From Robertmurraya korlensis (GTDB taxonomy: Bacteria; Bacillota; Bacilli; Bacillales; Cytobacillaceae), in NCBI RefSeq assembly GCF_023715225.1, contig NZ_JAMBNS010000004.1, positions 124,001 to 188,000 of the forward strand: a DNA stretch of 64,000 bases. The letters are read 5' to 3'. The notes beneath the pieces are model-generated. The model saw only the letters and a list, made by a program, of their open reading frames with translations, was not told where the DNA came from and did not search any database. The translations under genes were made by a program, and so were the position numbers. Positions 32,715 through 41,699 of the stretch are shown piece by piece. The first letter of the stretch is position 1, and every line of letters starts with the position of its first letter.

Positions 32715-33398
32715 ATGACTCGAGTACTAATAGTAGAAGATGATCAACAAATTGCGGAGTTGGTCGAATTATATATGAAAAATGATGGGTATGAAATTGA
32801 GAAAGCGGGAGATGGTCAAGAGGCTCTCCAAATGTTAGAGCGTACTCTCCCTGACCTCATCATTTTGGACATTATGATGCCGAAGATGGATGGGCTCAAA
32901 TTTTGTAAAGAAGTACGTAAAAACAATCAAGTTCCCATTTTGATGGTAAGTGCAAAGGTAGAAGATATGGACAAAATTATCGGACTGATGACAGGAGCCG
33001 ACGACTATATGAGCAAGCCATTTAACCCTTTGGAGCTAAGTGCTAGAGTAAAAGCTTTGCTACGCCGGTCGAATTATCAACCTTCTGATAAGGATGACGA
33101 TGAACTACACGTCGGATCCTTAACCATCGATAAAAGAAGTCATATGGTTACGGCCGGGGATGTAGTGATGAAACTGACAGCAAGGGAATTTGAGATTTTA
33201 TATTTGCTTGCTAAAAATCGTGGACGTGTGTTTGCATCAGAAGAGATTTTTGAAAGGGTTTGGAATGAACCAGGGGAAGGTTCGAATAAAACCGTGATGG
33301 TTCATATTAGTAATCTTCGCGATAAGATAGAAACGGCGGTTCCTGGAGAAACAATTATTCAAACCGTCTGGGGAGTGGGTTATAAAATTGAAAAATAA
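32715..33398 (+). CDS. OmpR/VanR-family response regulator
   Basis: 227 residues. Receiver domain (VLIVEDDQQIAELVELYMKN, phospho-Asp in DLIILDIMMPKMDGLKFCKE, Thr/Ser and Lys in PILMVSAK and DYMSKPFNPLE) and a C-terminal winged helix (MKLTAREFEILYLLAKNRGR, VFASEEIFERVWNE, VMVHISNLRDKIE). 20 bp after the vanZ-like gene and overlapping the kinase gene by 11 nt. Probably binds the 11-bp direct repeat upstream of the operon. Confidence 0.93.
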   Translation: MTRVLIVEDDQQIAELVELYMKNDGYEIEKAGDGQEALQMLERTLPDLIILDIMMPKMDGLKFCKEVRKNNQVPILMVSAKVEDMDKIIGLMTGADDYMSKPFNPLELSARVKALLRRSNYQPSDKDDDELHVGSLTIDKRSHMVTAGDVVMKLTAREFEILYLLAKNRGRVFASEEIFERVWNEPGEGSNKTVMVHISNLRDKIETAVPGETIIQTVWGVGYKIEK

Positions 33399-34491
33399 TT
33401 TAATTGAACTTGTAAGGTTTCTTCCTAAATGGAAGATTCTCATGTATGTTTTTCTATCAGTCTGCTTAGCGGCAATAACAGGAATCATTCTGCTCCCAGG
33501 ACTATGGTATTTAGAAGACAATTCACGTTTCTTTGAAAGTCTGCTGTTTCTATTATCTTATTTTCGTGAGTTTGTATTTTTCGTTTTTTATAGTCTAACA
33601 GTTGTATTATACCTGTTCCTCTTCTATCAATATGAGAGGAAACAATATTTACTTTATTATTTGAAAAAAATTACTGATAATGTTCAAGCATTTGGTGAGA
33701 GAAAAATGGGTGATTTCTCCGTTCCACCTGAATTCAAAGCACTGTCTATGGGGATTAATAGCATCATTGAAGAGACGGAAGCAGCGATTAAGGAAGTCAA
33801 AAGGGTCGAACAGTTAAAGAATGAGCTTGTCACCAATGTGGCTCACGATCTTCGGTCACCACTGACGTCGATTATTGGTTATTTGGAACTAATAAATAAC
33901 GACCAATATCGAGATGAGGTGGAGCTTCGGCATTTTGTTCAAGTGATACATGATAAAGCAATTAGCTTGCATTCACTTATTAACGACATTTTTGAGTATA
34001 CGTATGTCCAAAATCAGCAGATTAAGCTTAAGAAGCAACCAATTCACCTTGAAGAAATGCTTAATCAGTTGGCGGTTCAATCCAAAATGCAGGTAGAGGA
34101 AGCAGGGATGGAGTGGAGATTTATTTCTCATGCTAAAACGCCAATTGTTCTGGGAGATGGGGAAAAACTCGTTCGAGTATTTGAAAATCTGATACAAAAT
34201 GCCATTCGATACGGTCATGAAGGCAAGTACATAGATATCATGCTTAGTGACACCGAAGAATCGATAGTGATTGAAATCAGCAACTATGGCCAAGCGATCC
34301 CGATTGCTGACCTTCCTCATATTTTTGAACGGTTTTATCGTGTAGAAAAATCTCGTTCCAACTTTACGGGGGGATCTGGATTAGGACTTGCCATCGCCAA
34401 GAGCATAGTTGATCTCCATCAGGGACAAATTGAGGTGAAGAGTACAGTGGGGAGAACGGTATTTATAGTGACGCTTAAAAAGGACGGATGA
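33388..34491 (+). CDS. VanS-like sensor histidine kinase
   Basis: 367 residues, TTG start inside the regulator gene. Two membrane segments (about 15-35 and 55-80) with a loop of about 20 residues, so little extracellular sensing surface, like the intramembrane-sensing cell-envelope kinases. HisKA box LVTNVAHDLRSPLTSIIGYL, N box VFENLIQNAIRYGHEG, G2 GGSGLGLAIAKSIVD. Pairs with the upstream regulator. A cell-wall antibiotic or envelope signal is the likely input. Confidence 0.92.
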   Translation: MKNNLIELVRFLPKWKILMYVFLSVCLAAITGIILLPGLWYLEDNSRFFESLLFLLSYFREFVFFVFYSLTVVLYLFLFYQYERKQYLLYYLKKITDNVQAFGERKMGDFSVPPEFKALSMGINSIIEETEAAIKEVKRVEQLKNELVTNVAHDLRSPLTSIIGYLELINNDQYRDEVELRHFVQVIHDKAISLHSLINDIFEYTYVQNQQIKLKKQPIHLEEMLNQLAVQSKMQVEEAGMEWRFISHAKTPIVLGDGEKLVRVFENLIQNAIRYGHEGKYIDIMLSDTEESIVIEISNYGQAIPIADLPHIFERFYRVEKSRSNFTGGSGLGLAIAKSIVDLHQGQIEVKSTVGRTVFIVTLKKDG

Positions 34492-34502
34492 AAGTAAATA
34501 AT

Positions 34503-34544
34503 AAAAAGACTACTAAGAAAAATGTCTCTTAGTAGTCTTTTTAT
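34503..34544 (+). terminator. Strong terminator of the vanZ-RS-like operon
   Basis: AAAAAGACTACTAAGA (34503-34518) pairs perfectly with the arm at 34527-34542. Confidence 0.9.
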
Positions 34545-34651
34545 GTCTTTAAATGGTTAAAAGGTAATGTAGATTCCGAAGCTCGTTTAATAATTCCTCT
34601 CCTTTTCGGAGAATCTAACAGTAGTTCATAACAAAGTATGGAGGAATTATC

Positions 34652-34795
34652 TTGGGCGTTGAAGCGGAACAAATTCAATATTGTGAGAACTGCAAAGAAG
34701 ATACTCTTCACAAAACCTATGAAGATGTGATGGAAATTACATATCGTTGTTCACAATGCGAAAAAGAGTCAGAGGTTTTTAAATCTTTTTTCTAA
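34652..34795 (+). CDS. Small zinc-ribbon protein (47 aa)
   Basis: A TTG at 34652 follows GGAGGAAT at 5-6 nt. The product has two C-x-x-C knuckles (QIQYCENCKEDTLHKTYED, TYRCSQCEKESEVFKSFF), so it is a mini zinc ribbon without other domains. Such proteins are common in Bacillus with unknown roles. It stands alone; a strong hairpin lies 33 bp after the stop. Confidence 0.6.
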   Translation: MGVEAEQIQYCENCKEDTLHKTYEDVMEITYRCSQCEKESEVFKSFF

Positions 34796-34828
34796 TTTAT
34801 GGGGATATTATTAGCTAAAGGTGATAAC

Positions 34829-34860
34829 CCCCCTGTCAGCATCTGACAGGGGGAATTCTT
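34829..34860. terminator. Bidirectional GC-rich hairpin terminator
   Basis: CCCCCTGTCAG (34829-34839) pairs with CTGACAGGGGG (34843-34853), 3-nt loop, between converging small genes. Confidence 0.7.
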
Positions 34861-35030
34861 TATTCGTTATTAGTTTCTTCTGTGCTCTCTTCCGTGCCTT
34901 CTTCTGTTTGGTTTTCTTCTGTTTCAGTTTCTTCTGTTGTGTCTTCGCTACAACCTGTGGCAAATCCAATTACCATAAAAGTTGCTAGCAAAGCGAATAA
35001 CCCTTTTTGTAGTTTCTTTAATTTTTCCAT
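34860..35030 (-). CDS. Small lipoprotein with Thr/Glu-rich tail (56 aa)
   Basis: The start at 35030 (MEKLKKLQKGLFALLATFMV) lies 8 nt after GAGGAGG; earlier in-frame ATGs are worse placed. The signal peptide ends in a lipobox (IGFATGC), so the protein is predicted to be lipidated at Cys and held on the outer membrane face. The mature part is only about 30 residues of Thr, Glu and Asn, a spacer-like acidic tail. Function unknown. Confidence 0.65.
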   Translation of the reverse strand: MEKLKKLQKGLFALLATFMVIGFATGCSEDTTEETETEENQTEEGTEESTEETNNE

Positions 35031-35263
35031 TTTCATTGCCTCCTCATTGGCGCTTAAGTAACTTACAATCCTATCATACATGAGAAAACGCGAGAGAATG
35101 TCCAAGTTACCAATTATTTACACAATCAAGGAAGAATATTTAACTTTTTAATACTGTGTATACAAAATTTTCAATTCATTAATACTCGATTCTAATGCTC
35201 TCCTGATTAATGGTCATACTAATGCTATAGTTATCGCTTAAAAACTAATTAAGGAGAGGTAAG

Positions 35264-35581
35264 ATGCCAAGAAAACCTGCACAGACGGAAGAAGAGGTAG
35301 AAAAAGAAAAAATTGTTCATTTGCCGAGCAATCAATCGAATAAAGATGAAGTCGAAAGCCTTTCCCATATGTTAGCAGAGGTATTGGAGTATATATCAGA
35401 CGAAGAGGTAGAAGAAATTGATTTTGAATACATATTGGACCATACAGAAGGTCTCAGAAATTGGTGGGAACGTTATCAAGAAAACAACCGAAAAAAAATT
35501 GAGGATGAAATAAGAAATTCACTAAGTGGTTTATCCTTTGAAGAACTGCAAAAGATTCGGGAACAGATCAAAGAAAAATAG
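35264..35581 (+). CDS. Hypothetical acidic protein (105 aa)
   Basis: AAGGAGAGGTAAG precedes the ATG. The product is hydrophilic: disordered N-terminus (MPRKPAQTEEEVEKEKIVHL), then a helical region (LSHMLAEVLEYISDEEVEEI, YILDHTEGLRNWWERYQENN) and a Lys/Glu-rich C-terminal helix. I do not recognise a family. The EGLRNWWERYQ core resembles that of small Bacillus helical proteins. Separate from the next gene by 139 bp. Confidence 0.6.
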   Translation: MPRKPAQTEEEVEKEKIVHLPSNQSNKDEVESLSHMLAEVLEYISDEEVEEIDFEYILDHTEGLRNWWERYQENNRKKIEDEIRNSLSGLSFEELQKIREQIKEK

Positions 35582-35720
35582 GAACTATACTGTCTGCATT
35601 CCTTATTTAGGGATGCTTTTTGTATGTATAAATTTGTATTTTTTTCTATGTAAAAAGATAGAATCATATCAATTTTTTGTTAAAATAGGAATATATGTTC
35701 GGAAAAGTGGGGAGCTAGCT

Positions 35721-36317
35721 ATGCTAAAGAATGAACAAGATATATGTAATCTAATCTATGAAGATGAGAAAATGATGGATGTGTTAAGGGCAGCCCAATC
35801 ACTGAATTTACCAGACTGGTGGATATGTGCGGGGTTTGTTCGTTCAAAAATTTGGGATACGTTGCACAACTTAAGTGTAAGAACCAACATACCGGATGTG
35901 GATGTTATTTACTTTGACCGTGATAACACAGAGGAAATAACAGAAAAGATGTATGAAGATGCGTTAAAGAGAAAGCTTCCTGGTATCCCTTGGTCAGTAA
36001 AAAATGAGGCCAGAATGCATCTCGCAAACCATCTTCCGCCTTATTCATCATCTGAGGATGCCATTTCAAAATTTCCAGAAACAGCAACGGCACTTGGAGT
36101 GAAATTAGACGAGAAGGACCAAGTGATTCTAACTGCCCCATGTGGAATAAAAGATGTGATCAACTTAGAAGTAAGACCCACTACATTTTTCACTGAATCA
36201 AAAGAGCGTTCTGCCATCTATGAGGAGCGTATAAGAAAGAAGAAATGGGAATCTATATGGTATAAGATAAAAGTTTATCATATAGATATAGACGGAGTTG
36301 AGAATGAGACAGAATGA
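35721..36317 (+). CDS. Nucleotidyltransferase-like protein (DUF925/NTP_transf_6)
   Basis: 198 residues. The start at 35721 follows GGGGAG. The family blocks are clear: LNLPDWWICAGFVRSKIWDT, LHNLSVRTNIPDVDVIYFD with the paired Asp of the nucleotidyltransferase fold, then WSVKNEARMHLANHLPPYSS and SKFPETATALGVKLDE. These proteins are annotated as nucleotidyltransferases by fold; the substrate is unknown. The lipoprotein gene follows 172 bp later. Confidence 0.85.
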   Translation: MLKNEQDICNLIYEDEKMMDVLRAAQSLNLPDWWICAGFVRSKIWDTLHNLSVRTNIPDVDVIYFDRDNTEEITEKMYEDALKRKLPGIPWSVKNEARMHLANHLPPYSSSEDAISKFPETATALGVKLDEKDQVILTAPCGIKDVINLEVRPTTFFTESKERSAIYEERIRKKKWESIWYKIKVYHIDIDGVENETE

Positions 36318-36489
36318 AATTGTATTGGTTGAAAGTGTGAGTGTTATGAAAGATACAAGGAGTTGTGTTAAGACAAAAAGTTGCCGCATAGAAGAGTGGT
36401 CAATTTTATCCAACGACCCTGGTAAAGAAGAAATAAGGAATATGAAACCTAATCATAAATCTAATCGTGATATGGAAGGTGTGATTATT

Positions 36490-36831
36490 TTGAAAAAGTT
36501 ACTACTTTTTTCGTACCTGATGTTCCTATACATATCACTAACTGGATGTCGTGTATGGGACTTGAAAAGTAATACACCCTTGGAAATGGTTGCATTTAAT
36601 AGCCTGACGGATGAGGAGAAAGATTTGATTCCAGTTAGTCCGAAAGATTCAAAGGTTGAGAAGGTGGCTGTTAGTCAAGAAAACATATCCATGATTAATG
36701 AGGACTATGAAAAAGATGAAGTATACTCTGTGACCTTTAACAACACAAAGTCCGAAGAAACTGGAAACCTAGTGGTCTTTTTAGACTTGGACAAAGAAAC
36801 CGTTGTTGGAAAAGGAGTTACTAGAGATTGA
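36490..36831 (+). CDS. Small lipoprotein of unknown function (113 aa)
   Basis: The TTG at 36490 follows GGAAGGTG at good spacing and begins a signal peptide (KKLLLFSYLMFLYISLTGCR) with the lipobox SLTGC. A longer in-frame opening back to 36298 would bury the signal peptide and is rejected. The mature part (NTPLEMVAFNSLTDEEKDLI, VYSVTFNNTKSEETGNLVVF, LDLDKETVVGKG) looks like a small beta-rich domain. Family not recognised. A strong terminator follows. Confidence 0.65.
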   Translation: MKKLLLFSYLMFLYISLTGCRVWDLKSNTPLEMVAFNSLTDEEKDLIPVSPKDSKVEKVAVSQENISMINEDYEKDEVYSVTFNNTKSEETGNLVVFLDLDKETVVGKGVTRD

Positions 36832-36870
36832 TTTGAACTCCATTTGTACTCGTTATTACATACGGGATTG

Positions 36871-36904
36871 GTGGGCCTAAGAATCATTCTTAGGCCCACT
36901 TTTT
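36871..36904. terminator. Bidirectional terminator between lipoprotein and chemotaxis receptor genes
   Basis: GTGGGCCTAAGAAT (36871) pairs perfectly with ATTCTTAGGCCCAC (to 36899), then T run. Confidence 0.9.
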
Positions 36905-36906
36905 GG

Positions 36907-38610
36907 TTATATTTGGAACTTTCCTAGCTCTTCCTGTAACTCCTCTGATATACGATTTAGTGCGAAGGCAGATGCAGCCATTTCCTGCATAGTAGCCAAT
37001 TGTTGTTCAGATGCTGCAGCTACATTTTGAGAGTTAGAAGAGGTTTCATGTGCAATGGCAGCTAGTGATTGAACGTTATTTGTTGTATTTTCAGTGGTTT
37101 TGGCCATCTGTTCGGCAGAAGAAGATACCACTTTAATACGATTGGTCACCATTTGAACGGAATCGAAAATGTGTTTGAAGTTTTCTCCGGTCTCGTGTAT
37201 GACTGTTGTTCCAACCTCGACTTCCTTTAATCCAGAAGCCATAGATTCTACTGCAGTGGATGTATGGAATTGAATGTGGTGAATGAGTTTCGCAATTTGG
37301 TCTGCTGAAGATTTTGATTGCTCCGCTAATAATCTTACTTCGTCTGCTACAACTGCAAAACCTCGACCGTGCTCTCCCGCACGTGCCGCTTCAATAGCCG
37401 CATTAAGTGCTAATAGGTTGGTTTGATCGGCTATTCCAGTAATAACACCAACAATTTGACCAATTTTCTTAGAACTTTCCCCTAATGTAAGAACAAGATT
37501 AGAGGTGTGACCAACGGATTGCTGAATCGAATCCATTTGTTGTACCGCTTTTTGAACCAGTTCATTTCCTTCTTTTGCTCGTTGTGTAGAATCTTGAGAT
37601 GCTAGACATACTTTGTTGGAAGCTTCGGCGATTTTTAACATATTATGAGCCATTTCATTCATTGTCAAAACGGTTTCTTGTGCACTGACCGATGATGTTT
37701 TAGCACCTGATGCAATTCCTTGGATAGAAAAAGTAATTTGCTCTGCTGAAGAAGAGGTTTGTTCAGCGGAAGCATGAAATTCCTGTGAAGCTAGAGTCAC
37801 TTGATTGGATGTTTCAGAGACTTTTTGGATTAATGACTTTAAATTACCTAGCATGATGTTTGTCGCAGCCATTAAGCGCCCAAGTTCATCTTGTGATTGG
37901 GTTTGTAAGTCCTCTCCACGTAAATCACCATTCGCTATTTTTTCTAACCGGTTCACGACAAGGGTGATATGTTTTGAGATAACTGTTGCATTATATAACC
38001 CAATCACAATCGCAATCATAATAGCGATCAGAGAGCCAAAAGTAATCAGACTTACAGAACGATCAGCTAAAGATTCCACATTCTCTGCTTCAGTCACGGT
38101 AATCTTATTTTGCATGTCCACGACTTGTACCCATGCATCGATGGCTTCTTGGCTGTAAGGTAAGCATTTTTCCTCCATTAGTGCGATGGCTCCTTCCACG
38201 TCACCGCTATCATAGAGAGGAATAATTTCATCGGTTACAAGTTTTTTCCACTTACTTGTTTTTTCATCCGCATCAATCAAAGCAGACTCGATTTCTTTAG
38301 AAATACGACCTTCATTAATTGCAGCTTGTAGGAATTGTTCGGTTTCCTTTGAAGTTTCTGTTTCGGTTAGAAATTTCTCTTTAAACTTACTTTCATTAAA
38401 AAGTATGTAATCTCTTGCGATTTTCGCGCGATTGGCCACACTAAAGCTCATCGAGTTCGCAGCTTCCAAAAATTTCATATCATTTGCAGTGATGTTTTCT
38501 ACATCTTTTGATATGGAAAAAATTGAATAGTAGCTGTAGGAGGCAATAATGACCAATATAGCCAGAATCAGACCAAAACTGAATAATATTTTTCCCTTTA
38601 TACTCCTCAT
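36907..38610 (-). CDS. Methyl-accepting chemotaxis protein with four-helix-bundle sensor
   Basis: 567 residues from the start at 38610 ([20 protein letters not shown]), which follows AAAGGGG; a 29-codon longer opening is not used. The extracellular domain (about 35-195) is all helical (4HB_MCP type; [40 protein letters not shown]), second membrane segment at about 200-222, HAMP, then the signalling hairpin with [40 protein letters not shown]. Ligand unknown. Transcribed alone. Confidence 0.95.
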   Translation of the reverse strand: MRSIKGKILFSFGLILAILVIIASYSYYSIFSISKDVENITANDMKFLEAANSMSFSVANRAKIARDYILFNESKFKEKFLTETETSKETEQFLQAAINEGRISKEIESALIDADEKTSKWKKLVTDEIIPLYDSGDVEGAIALMEEKCLPYSQEAIDAWVQVVDMQNKITVTEAENVESLADRSVSLITFGSLIAIMIAIVIGLYNATVISKHITLVVNRLEKIANGDLRGEDLQTQSQDELGRLMAATNIMLGNLKSLIQKVSETSNQVTLASQEFHASAEQTSSSAEQITFSIQGIASGAKTSSVSAQETVLTMNEMAHNMLKIAEASNKVCLASQDSTQRAKEGNELVQKAVQQMDSIQQSVGHTSNLVLTLGESSKKIGQIVGVITGIADQTNLLALNAAIEAARAGEHGRGFAVVADEVRLLAEQSKSSADQIAKLIHHIQFHTSTAVESMASGLKEVEVGTTVIHETGENFKHIFDSVQMVTNRIKVVSSSAEQMAKTTENTTNNVQSLAAIAHETSSNSQNVAAASEQQLATMQEMAASAFALNRISEELQEELGKFQI

Positions 38611-38921
38611 AAAAATTCCCCTTTTACAATAAAAATGTGGTGCTAGACATAGGTGGATCGAAGAAATACGAGGACTAAAACTAAGGTCTGTACTCACAAT
38701 TTATCATTTGAGTCTTTTGGCCTATAATCAAAACAAAAAAATAATTTGAATTAAAGATAAAAAAGTACAAACGGGTTTCTATTTTTGCAACCCAATCAGC
38801 ATTCTAGTATCCTCGTAAGTAGAATTTTATTTTATATACGAGAATGCTAGAAGGCAATTTTAAATGTGCTGTGTCTTACAAATTCAGGGGGATCAATTTA
38901 GGAAAGGGGCTTTAAATACAG

Positions 38922-39416
38922 ATGATTACTTTAAGAAATGTACAATCTACAGATTTGGAACAGCTTCTATTAATAGAGAATGAAGGGTTTTCTAAAGAAG
39001 AAGCTGCCACGAAAGAAGCATTTGTGGAGAGGATTCAGTTGATACCTGATACATTTATTGTGGCAGAAAAAGAAGGGGAGATTCTTGGGTATATTAATGG
39101 TCCAATTATTAATCAAACTTACATAACCGATAATCTTTTTAAAAAAATTAAAGAGAACCCATCAAGAGGAGGGTATCAGAGCATTTTAGGATTAGCTGTG
39201 TCCGAGCAGTCAAGAGGTAAAGGCATTGCAAAAATCTTGATTAAAAAAATGGAAGAGCTTGTGGAAGAAAAAGAGAGAGATGGAATCACGTTAACTTGTA
39301 AACAGAATTTAGTGTCTTTTTATGAAAAATTTGGTTTTGTTAACCATGGATTATCCGAATCACAACATGGAGGAGTACGCTGGTATAACATGGTCAAACG
39401 AAACACTCTTACATAG
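38922..39416 (+). CDS. GNAT-family N-acetyltransferase (AANAT-like)
   Basis: 164 residues. VQSTDLEQLLLIENEGFSKE at the N-terminus, IVAEKEGEILGYINGPI, acetyl-CoA motif LGLAVSEQSRGKGIAKILIK, and the C-terminal ITLTCKQNLVSFYEKFGFVN. The N-terminal ENEGFSKEEAA and the LTCK...FYEKFGF blocks fit the arylalkylamine-acetyltransferase-like branch. The acceptor is unknown. GAAAGGGG ribosome site. Confidence 0.87.
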   Translation: MITLRNVQSTDLEQLLLIENEGFSKEEAATKEAFVERIQLIPDTFIVAEKEGEILGYINGPIINQTYITDNLFKKIKENPSRGGYQSILGLAVSEQSRGKGIAKILIKKMEELVEEKERDGITLTCKQNLVSFYEKFGFVNHGLSESQHGGVRWYNMVKRNTLT

Positions 39417-39421
39417 AAAAA

Positions 39422-39450
39422 GGAGGACATCTTTTGAAAGAATGTCCTCC
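39422..39450 (-). terminator. Terminator for the 39457-39651 gene
   Basis: GGAGGACAT pairs with ATGTCCTCC; the U-rich tail (CTTTTTC) is on the minus strand. Confidence 0.7.
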
Positions 39451-39456
39451 GATGCA

Positions 39457-39651
39457 TTATCGAGGTTGGTTCGTATGAGTGGGACTTGATAAAGAGTAAC
39501 TTTTAATCATTTTTTGTAAATTGATATGTCCTTCTCTTAATTTAATCGTTTCTTGAAGGATTTTCTGAAATCCTTCCAAGTCGCGATCAGAAGCATTTAA
39601 TACAGATTTGGGTATCGCCTCTACTAGTTGTTGTAAGCTTAAGTCTGCCAT
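39457..39651 (-). CDS. Small helical protein (64 aa), next to the J-domain gene
   Basis: AAAGGTGG precedes the ATG. The product (MADLSLQQLVEAIPKSVLNA, LEGFQKILQETIKLREGHIN) is mostly helical with a polar tail. Family not recognised. It lies 35 bp after the HTH/J-domain gene on the same strand and is probably co-transcribed with it. Confidence 0.6.
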   Translation of the reverse strand: MADLSLQQLVEAIPKSVLNASDRDLEGFQKILQETIKLREGHINLQKMIKSYSLSSPTHTNQPR

Positions 39652-39686
39652 AAAATGACCACCTTTCTTTTCTTTATATTATAAAA

Positions 39687-40208
39687 TTATTTAAGAACCA
39701 TTTTTTCGTAGTGTTCGTAAAACACTTTAAATAGTCTCTCATCTCCACCACGATCAGGATGAAGGAATTTTAATAGTTTTCTTAGTTCTTTTTTCAAGAA
39801 GTCTTTGTCAGATTCCTCCTCAATCCCTAATAAGGTGTAGATGGTAGATGGAGCAGGTGTGAATAAAGCATTCTCAGATCTGACCATTTTTTTCAACGAG
39901 CGAACTTTGGCTCGTTCAATTCGAATCATTATTTCTAGTTCTTCCATTTTCTCTTTTAATTTTGTATTTTCATGAAACGTTTTTTCCCAATGTTCATAAT
40001 CAATGCCGAATTGTTGACTCATTCTTTCATGTTTCTTTTCAACAATAAAAGTGGCTAAATCGAATGGATCAATAGAAAAGTTGATGTTCAAATCTTTTGT
40101 CCTTTTGGCCCTTATTTTCCCATCGAGAATCCAACGAATAACCATCTCTTCATTATCCGCAATGCCTTCACTGCGAAGTAATTCCGTAGTTTCTTTCACA
40201 TTTAACAT
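39687..40208 (-). CDS. Protein with HTH-like N-terminus, coiled coil and C-terminal J domain
   Basis: 173 residues in three parts. Residues 1-60 look like an excisionase/MerR-type winged helix (MLNVKETTELLRSEGIADNE, WILDGKIRAKRTKDL). Residues about 70-115 form a charged coiled coil (WEKTFHENTKLKEKMEELEI). Residues 120-173 are a J domain (IYTLLGIEEESDKDFLKKEL, KFLHPDRGGDERLFKVFYEH) with the HPD tripeptide needed to stimulate Hsp70. A J domain at the C-terminus behind a DNA-binding-like domain could recruit DnaK to a regulator or replisome component. Confidence 0.75.
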   Translation of the reverse strand: MLNVKETTELLRSEGIADNEEMVIRWILDGKIRAKRTKDLNINFSIDPFDLATFIVEKKHERMSQQFGIDYEHWEKTFHENTKLKEKMEELEIMIRIERAKVRSLKKMVRSENALFTPAPSTIYTLLGIEEESDKDFLKKELRKLLKFLHPDRGGDERLFKVFYEHYEKMVLK

Positions 40209-40231
40209 AATATCAACTCTTTAATCTTACT

Positions 40232-40274
40232 TGTAAATTTAATGTATCATAGGATTCACTATTACAAATTTACA
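40232..40274. promoter_or_regulatory. Long-spaced 9-bp inverted repeat upstream of the HTH/J-domain gene
   Basis: TGTAAATTT (40232-40240) and AAATTTACA (40266-40274), 25-bp spacer. A possible operator of the HTH protein. The rest of the gap to 40650 shows no gene. Confidence 0.4.
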
Positions 40275-40650
40275 GGTTTGTTTAAATTAGATGTTAAATG
40301 TAACTAATGTAACGTTTATATTAAATTTAAAAGTAGAAAGAAGGGGATTTTGAGTTTTTCTATCATTTAAATGGAAAAATATAAGGTTTATAGTAAAATT
40401 AGGAAGAGAGTGGTTGGGCTAAAGAAGAATAGCTTGAGTATTTGGGAGATACCAAAGTGGACTCCGTACTTACGAAAGAATAGGAACTATTCAGGCAAAT
40501 TTGCTTAAAAGTATACATACGTTAGAGAAGCATTAAAAAATCACCAAGAGTTGTAAATTGTAAAGAAGACCATGCACTTTTAGGAAAAGGCAACTGCCAT
40601 TTCTTTCAAAGCATTTTAGTGACGATACTATAAGACAAGGGGTGGCAGGA

Positions 40651-41670
40651 ATGAGCAAGAACTCGAAGGTGAATATAGAAGGACTTGGTTTTAATTGGGA
40701 TGTTGAAAATGGAAGGTTTCAATATGAAAATCAGGATTCGGTCCTTTTTTGGATCAATAGTGCAATGAAGTCTTTCTTCGACACCATTGAAGAGGTATCT
40801 GGGGAAGAGGCGTCCAACTTGGTGCTAGAGACGACTGGGTATCGTCAAGGGATTGTAGTAGGGGACTATTTTCGAAAAATAAAGGACTTTGATGTGTCTG
40901 AAGCGGCAAAAATGATTACCAATACATATGCTTCTGCCGGTTGGGGAAGAGCAGAAATAAAATACCTCGATTATGAAACGAAAACGCTTGTGGCTCATAT
41001 AAGAGACAGTTGGGAATATAAAATCAACCTGGCTCAAGGGAAGAGTAAGGGAACCGCTTTTTTAGCAGCTCATTTTGCCGGCCTATTCAGCAGCCTTTTT
41101 GATACGAACATTTGGTACGAATATGAACAAGACCAACTCGAAGGATCTGAGTACAGCATTGTTAAGTACTTTCCTTCCGATATTACAGCAACCAAAAACA
41201 TACATCAGTTAGCTCGAAAAAACGAGTCTGAACAGATTATACGCTTAGAAGAAATGGTGGAACAGAAGACAAGTGAACTTCGAAGCTTAGTGAAAAAACT
41301 TTCCTCTCCGATCATACCTGTTTTTGATGGAATTGTTGTTGTACCACTGATTGGGAAATACGAGGAGGACCGTTCAGAAGATCTGATGATCAACACCTTG
41401 AGCAATTTGCCAAAGCATAAAGCCAATTATCTTATTCTTGACTTAACAGGTCTTGATACGGAAGTGGATCAATTTACAATTGATCTGATTGTGAAAATTG
41501 GGTCAGCCGCTTCCTTAATAGGCACGAAATCGATATTGGTAGGTATTCCTGTCAACTTAGCTATAAAAATGGTTCAATCTCATGTGACACTTGGTCGTTT
41601 TGAAGTATTTCAAACAATGCAGCATGGGATTCAATATGCGCTGGCTCAGCTGGGGAAAACAGTTAGTTAA
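40651..41670 (+). CDS. V4R-type sensor fused to a STAS domain (RsbR-like)
   Basis: 339 residues. The start at 40651 (MSKNSKVNIEGLGFNWDVEN) follows GGCAGGA. Residues about 5-195 resemble an XylR-N/V4R small-molecule-binding domain (FWINSAMKSFFDTIEEVSGE, TTGYRQGIVVGDYF, GRAEIKYLDYETKTLVAHIR, then AHFAGLFSSLFDTNIW). A short coiled linker leads to a STAS domain at about 220-335 (SSPIIPVFDGIVVVPLIGKY, YLILDLTGLDTEVDQFTIDL, ILVGIPVNLAIKMVQS). The phosphorylatable Thr in DLTGL is kept; the second is replaced (LVGIPVN). Probably a stressosome-type sensor. Confidence 0.75.
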   Translation: MSKNSKVNIEGLGFNWDVENGRFQYENQDSVLFWINSAMKSFFDTIEEVSGEEASNLVLETTGYRQGIVVGDYFRKIKDFDVSEAAKMITNTYASAGWGRAEIKYLDYETKTLVAHIRDSWEYKINLAQGKSKGTAFLAAHFAGLFSSLFDTNIWYEYEQDQLEGSEYSIVKYFPSDITATKNIHQLARKNESEQIIRLEEMVEQKTSELRSLVKKLSSPIIPVFDGIVVVPLIGKYEEDRSEDLMINTLSNLPKHKANYLILDLTGLDTEVDQFTIDLIVKIGSAASLIGTKSILVGIPVNLAIKMVQSHVTLGRFEVFQTMQHGIQYALAQLGKTVS

Positions 41671-41699
41671 GTCATGCTGGGTAGAGGTGTGTATGCTGA

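Noticed and set aside
36298-36489. N-terminal extension of the 36490 lipoprotein
   Set aside because: It would put 64 residues before a signal peptide and lipobox; a TTG with a good ribosome site gives a normal lipoprotein.
38700-38830. Sigma-D promoter search upstream of the four-helix-bundle chemotaxis receptor
   Set aside because: No TAAA-N15-GCCGATAT match with correct spacing was found on the minus strand, unlike the other two receptors.
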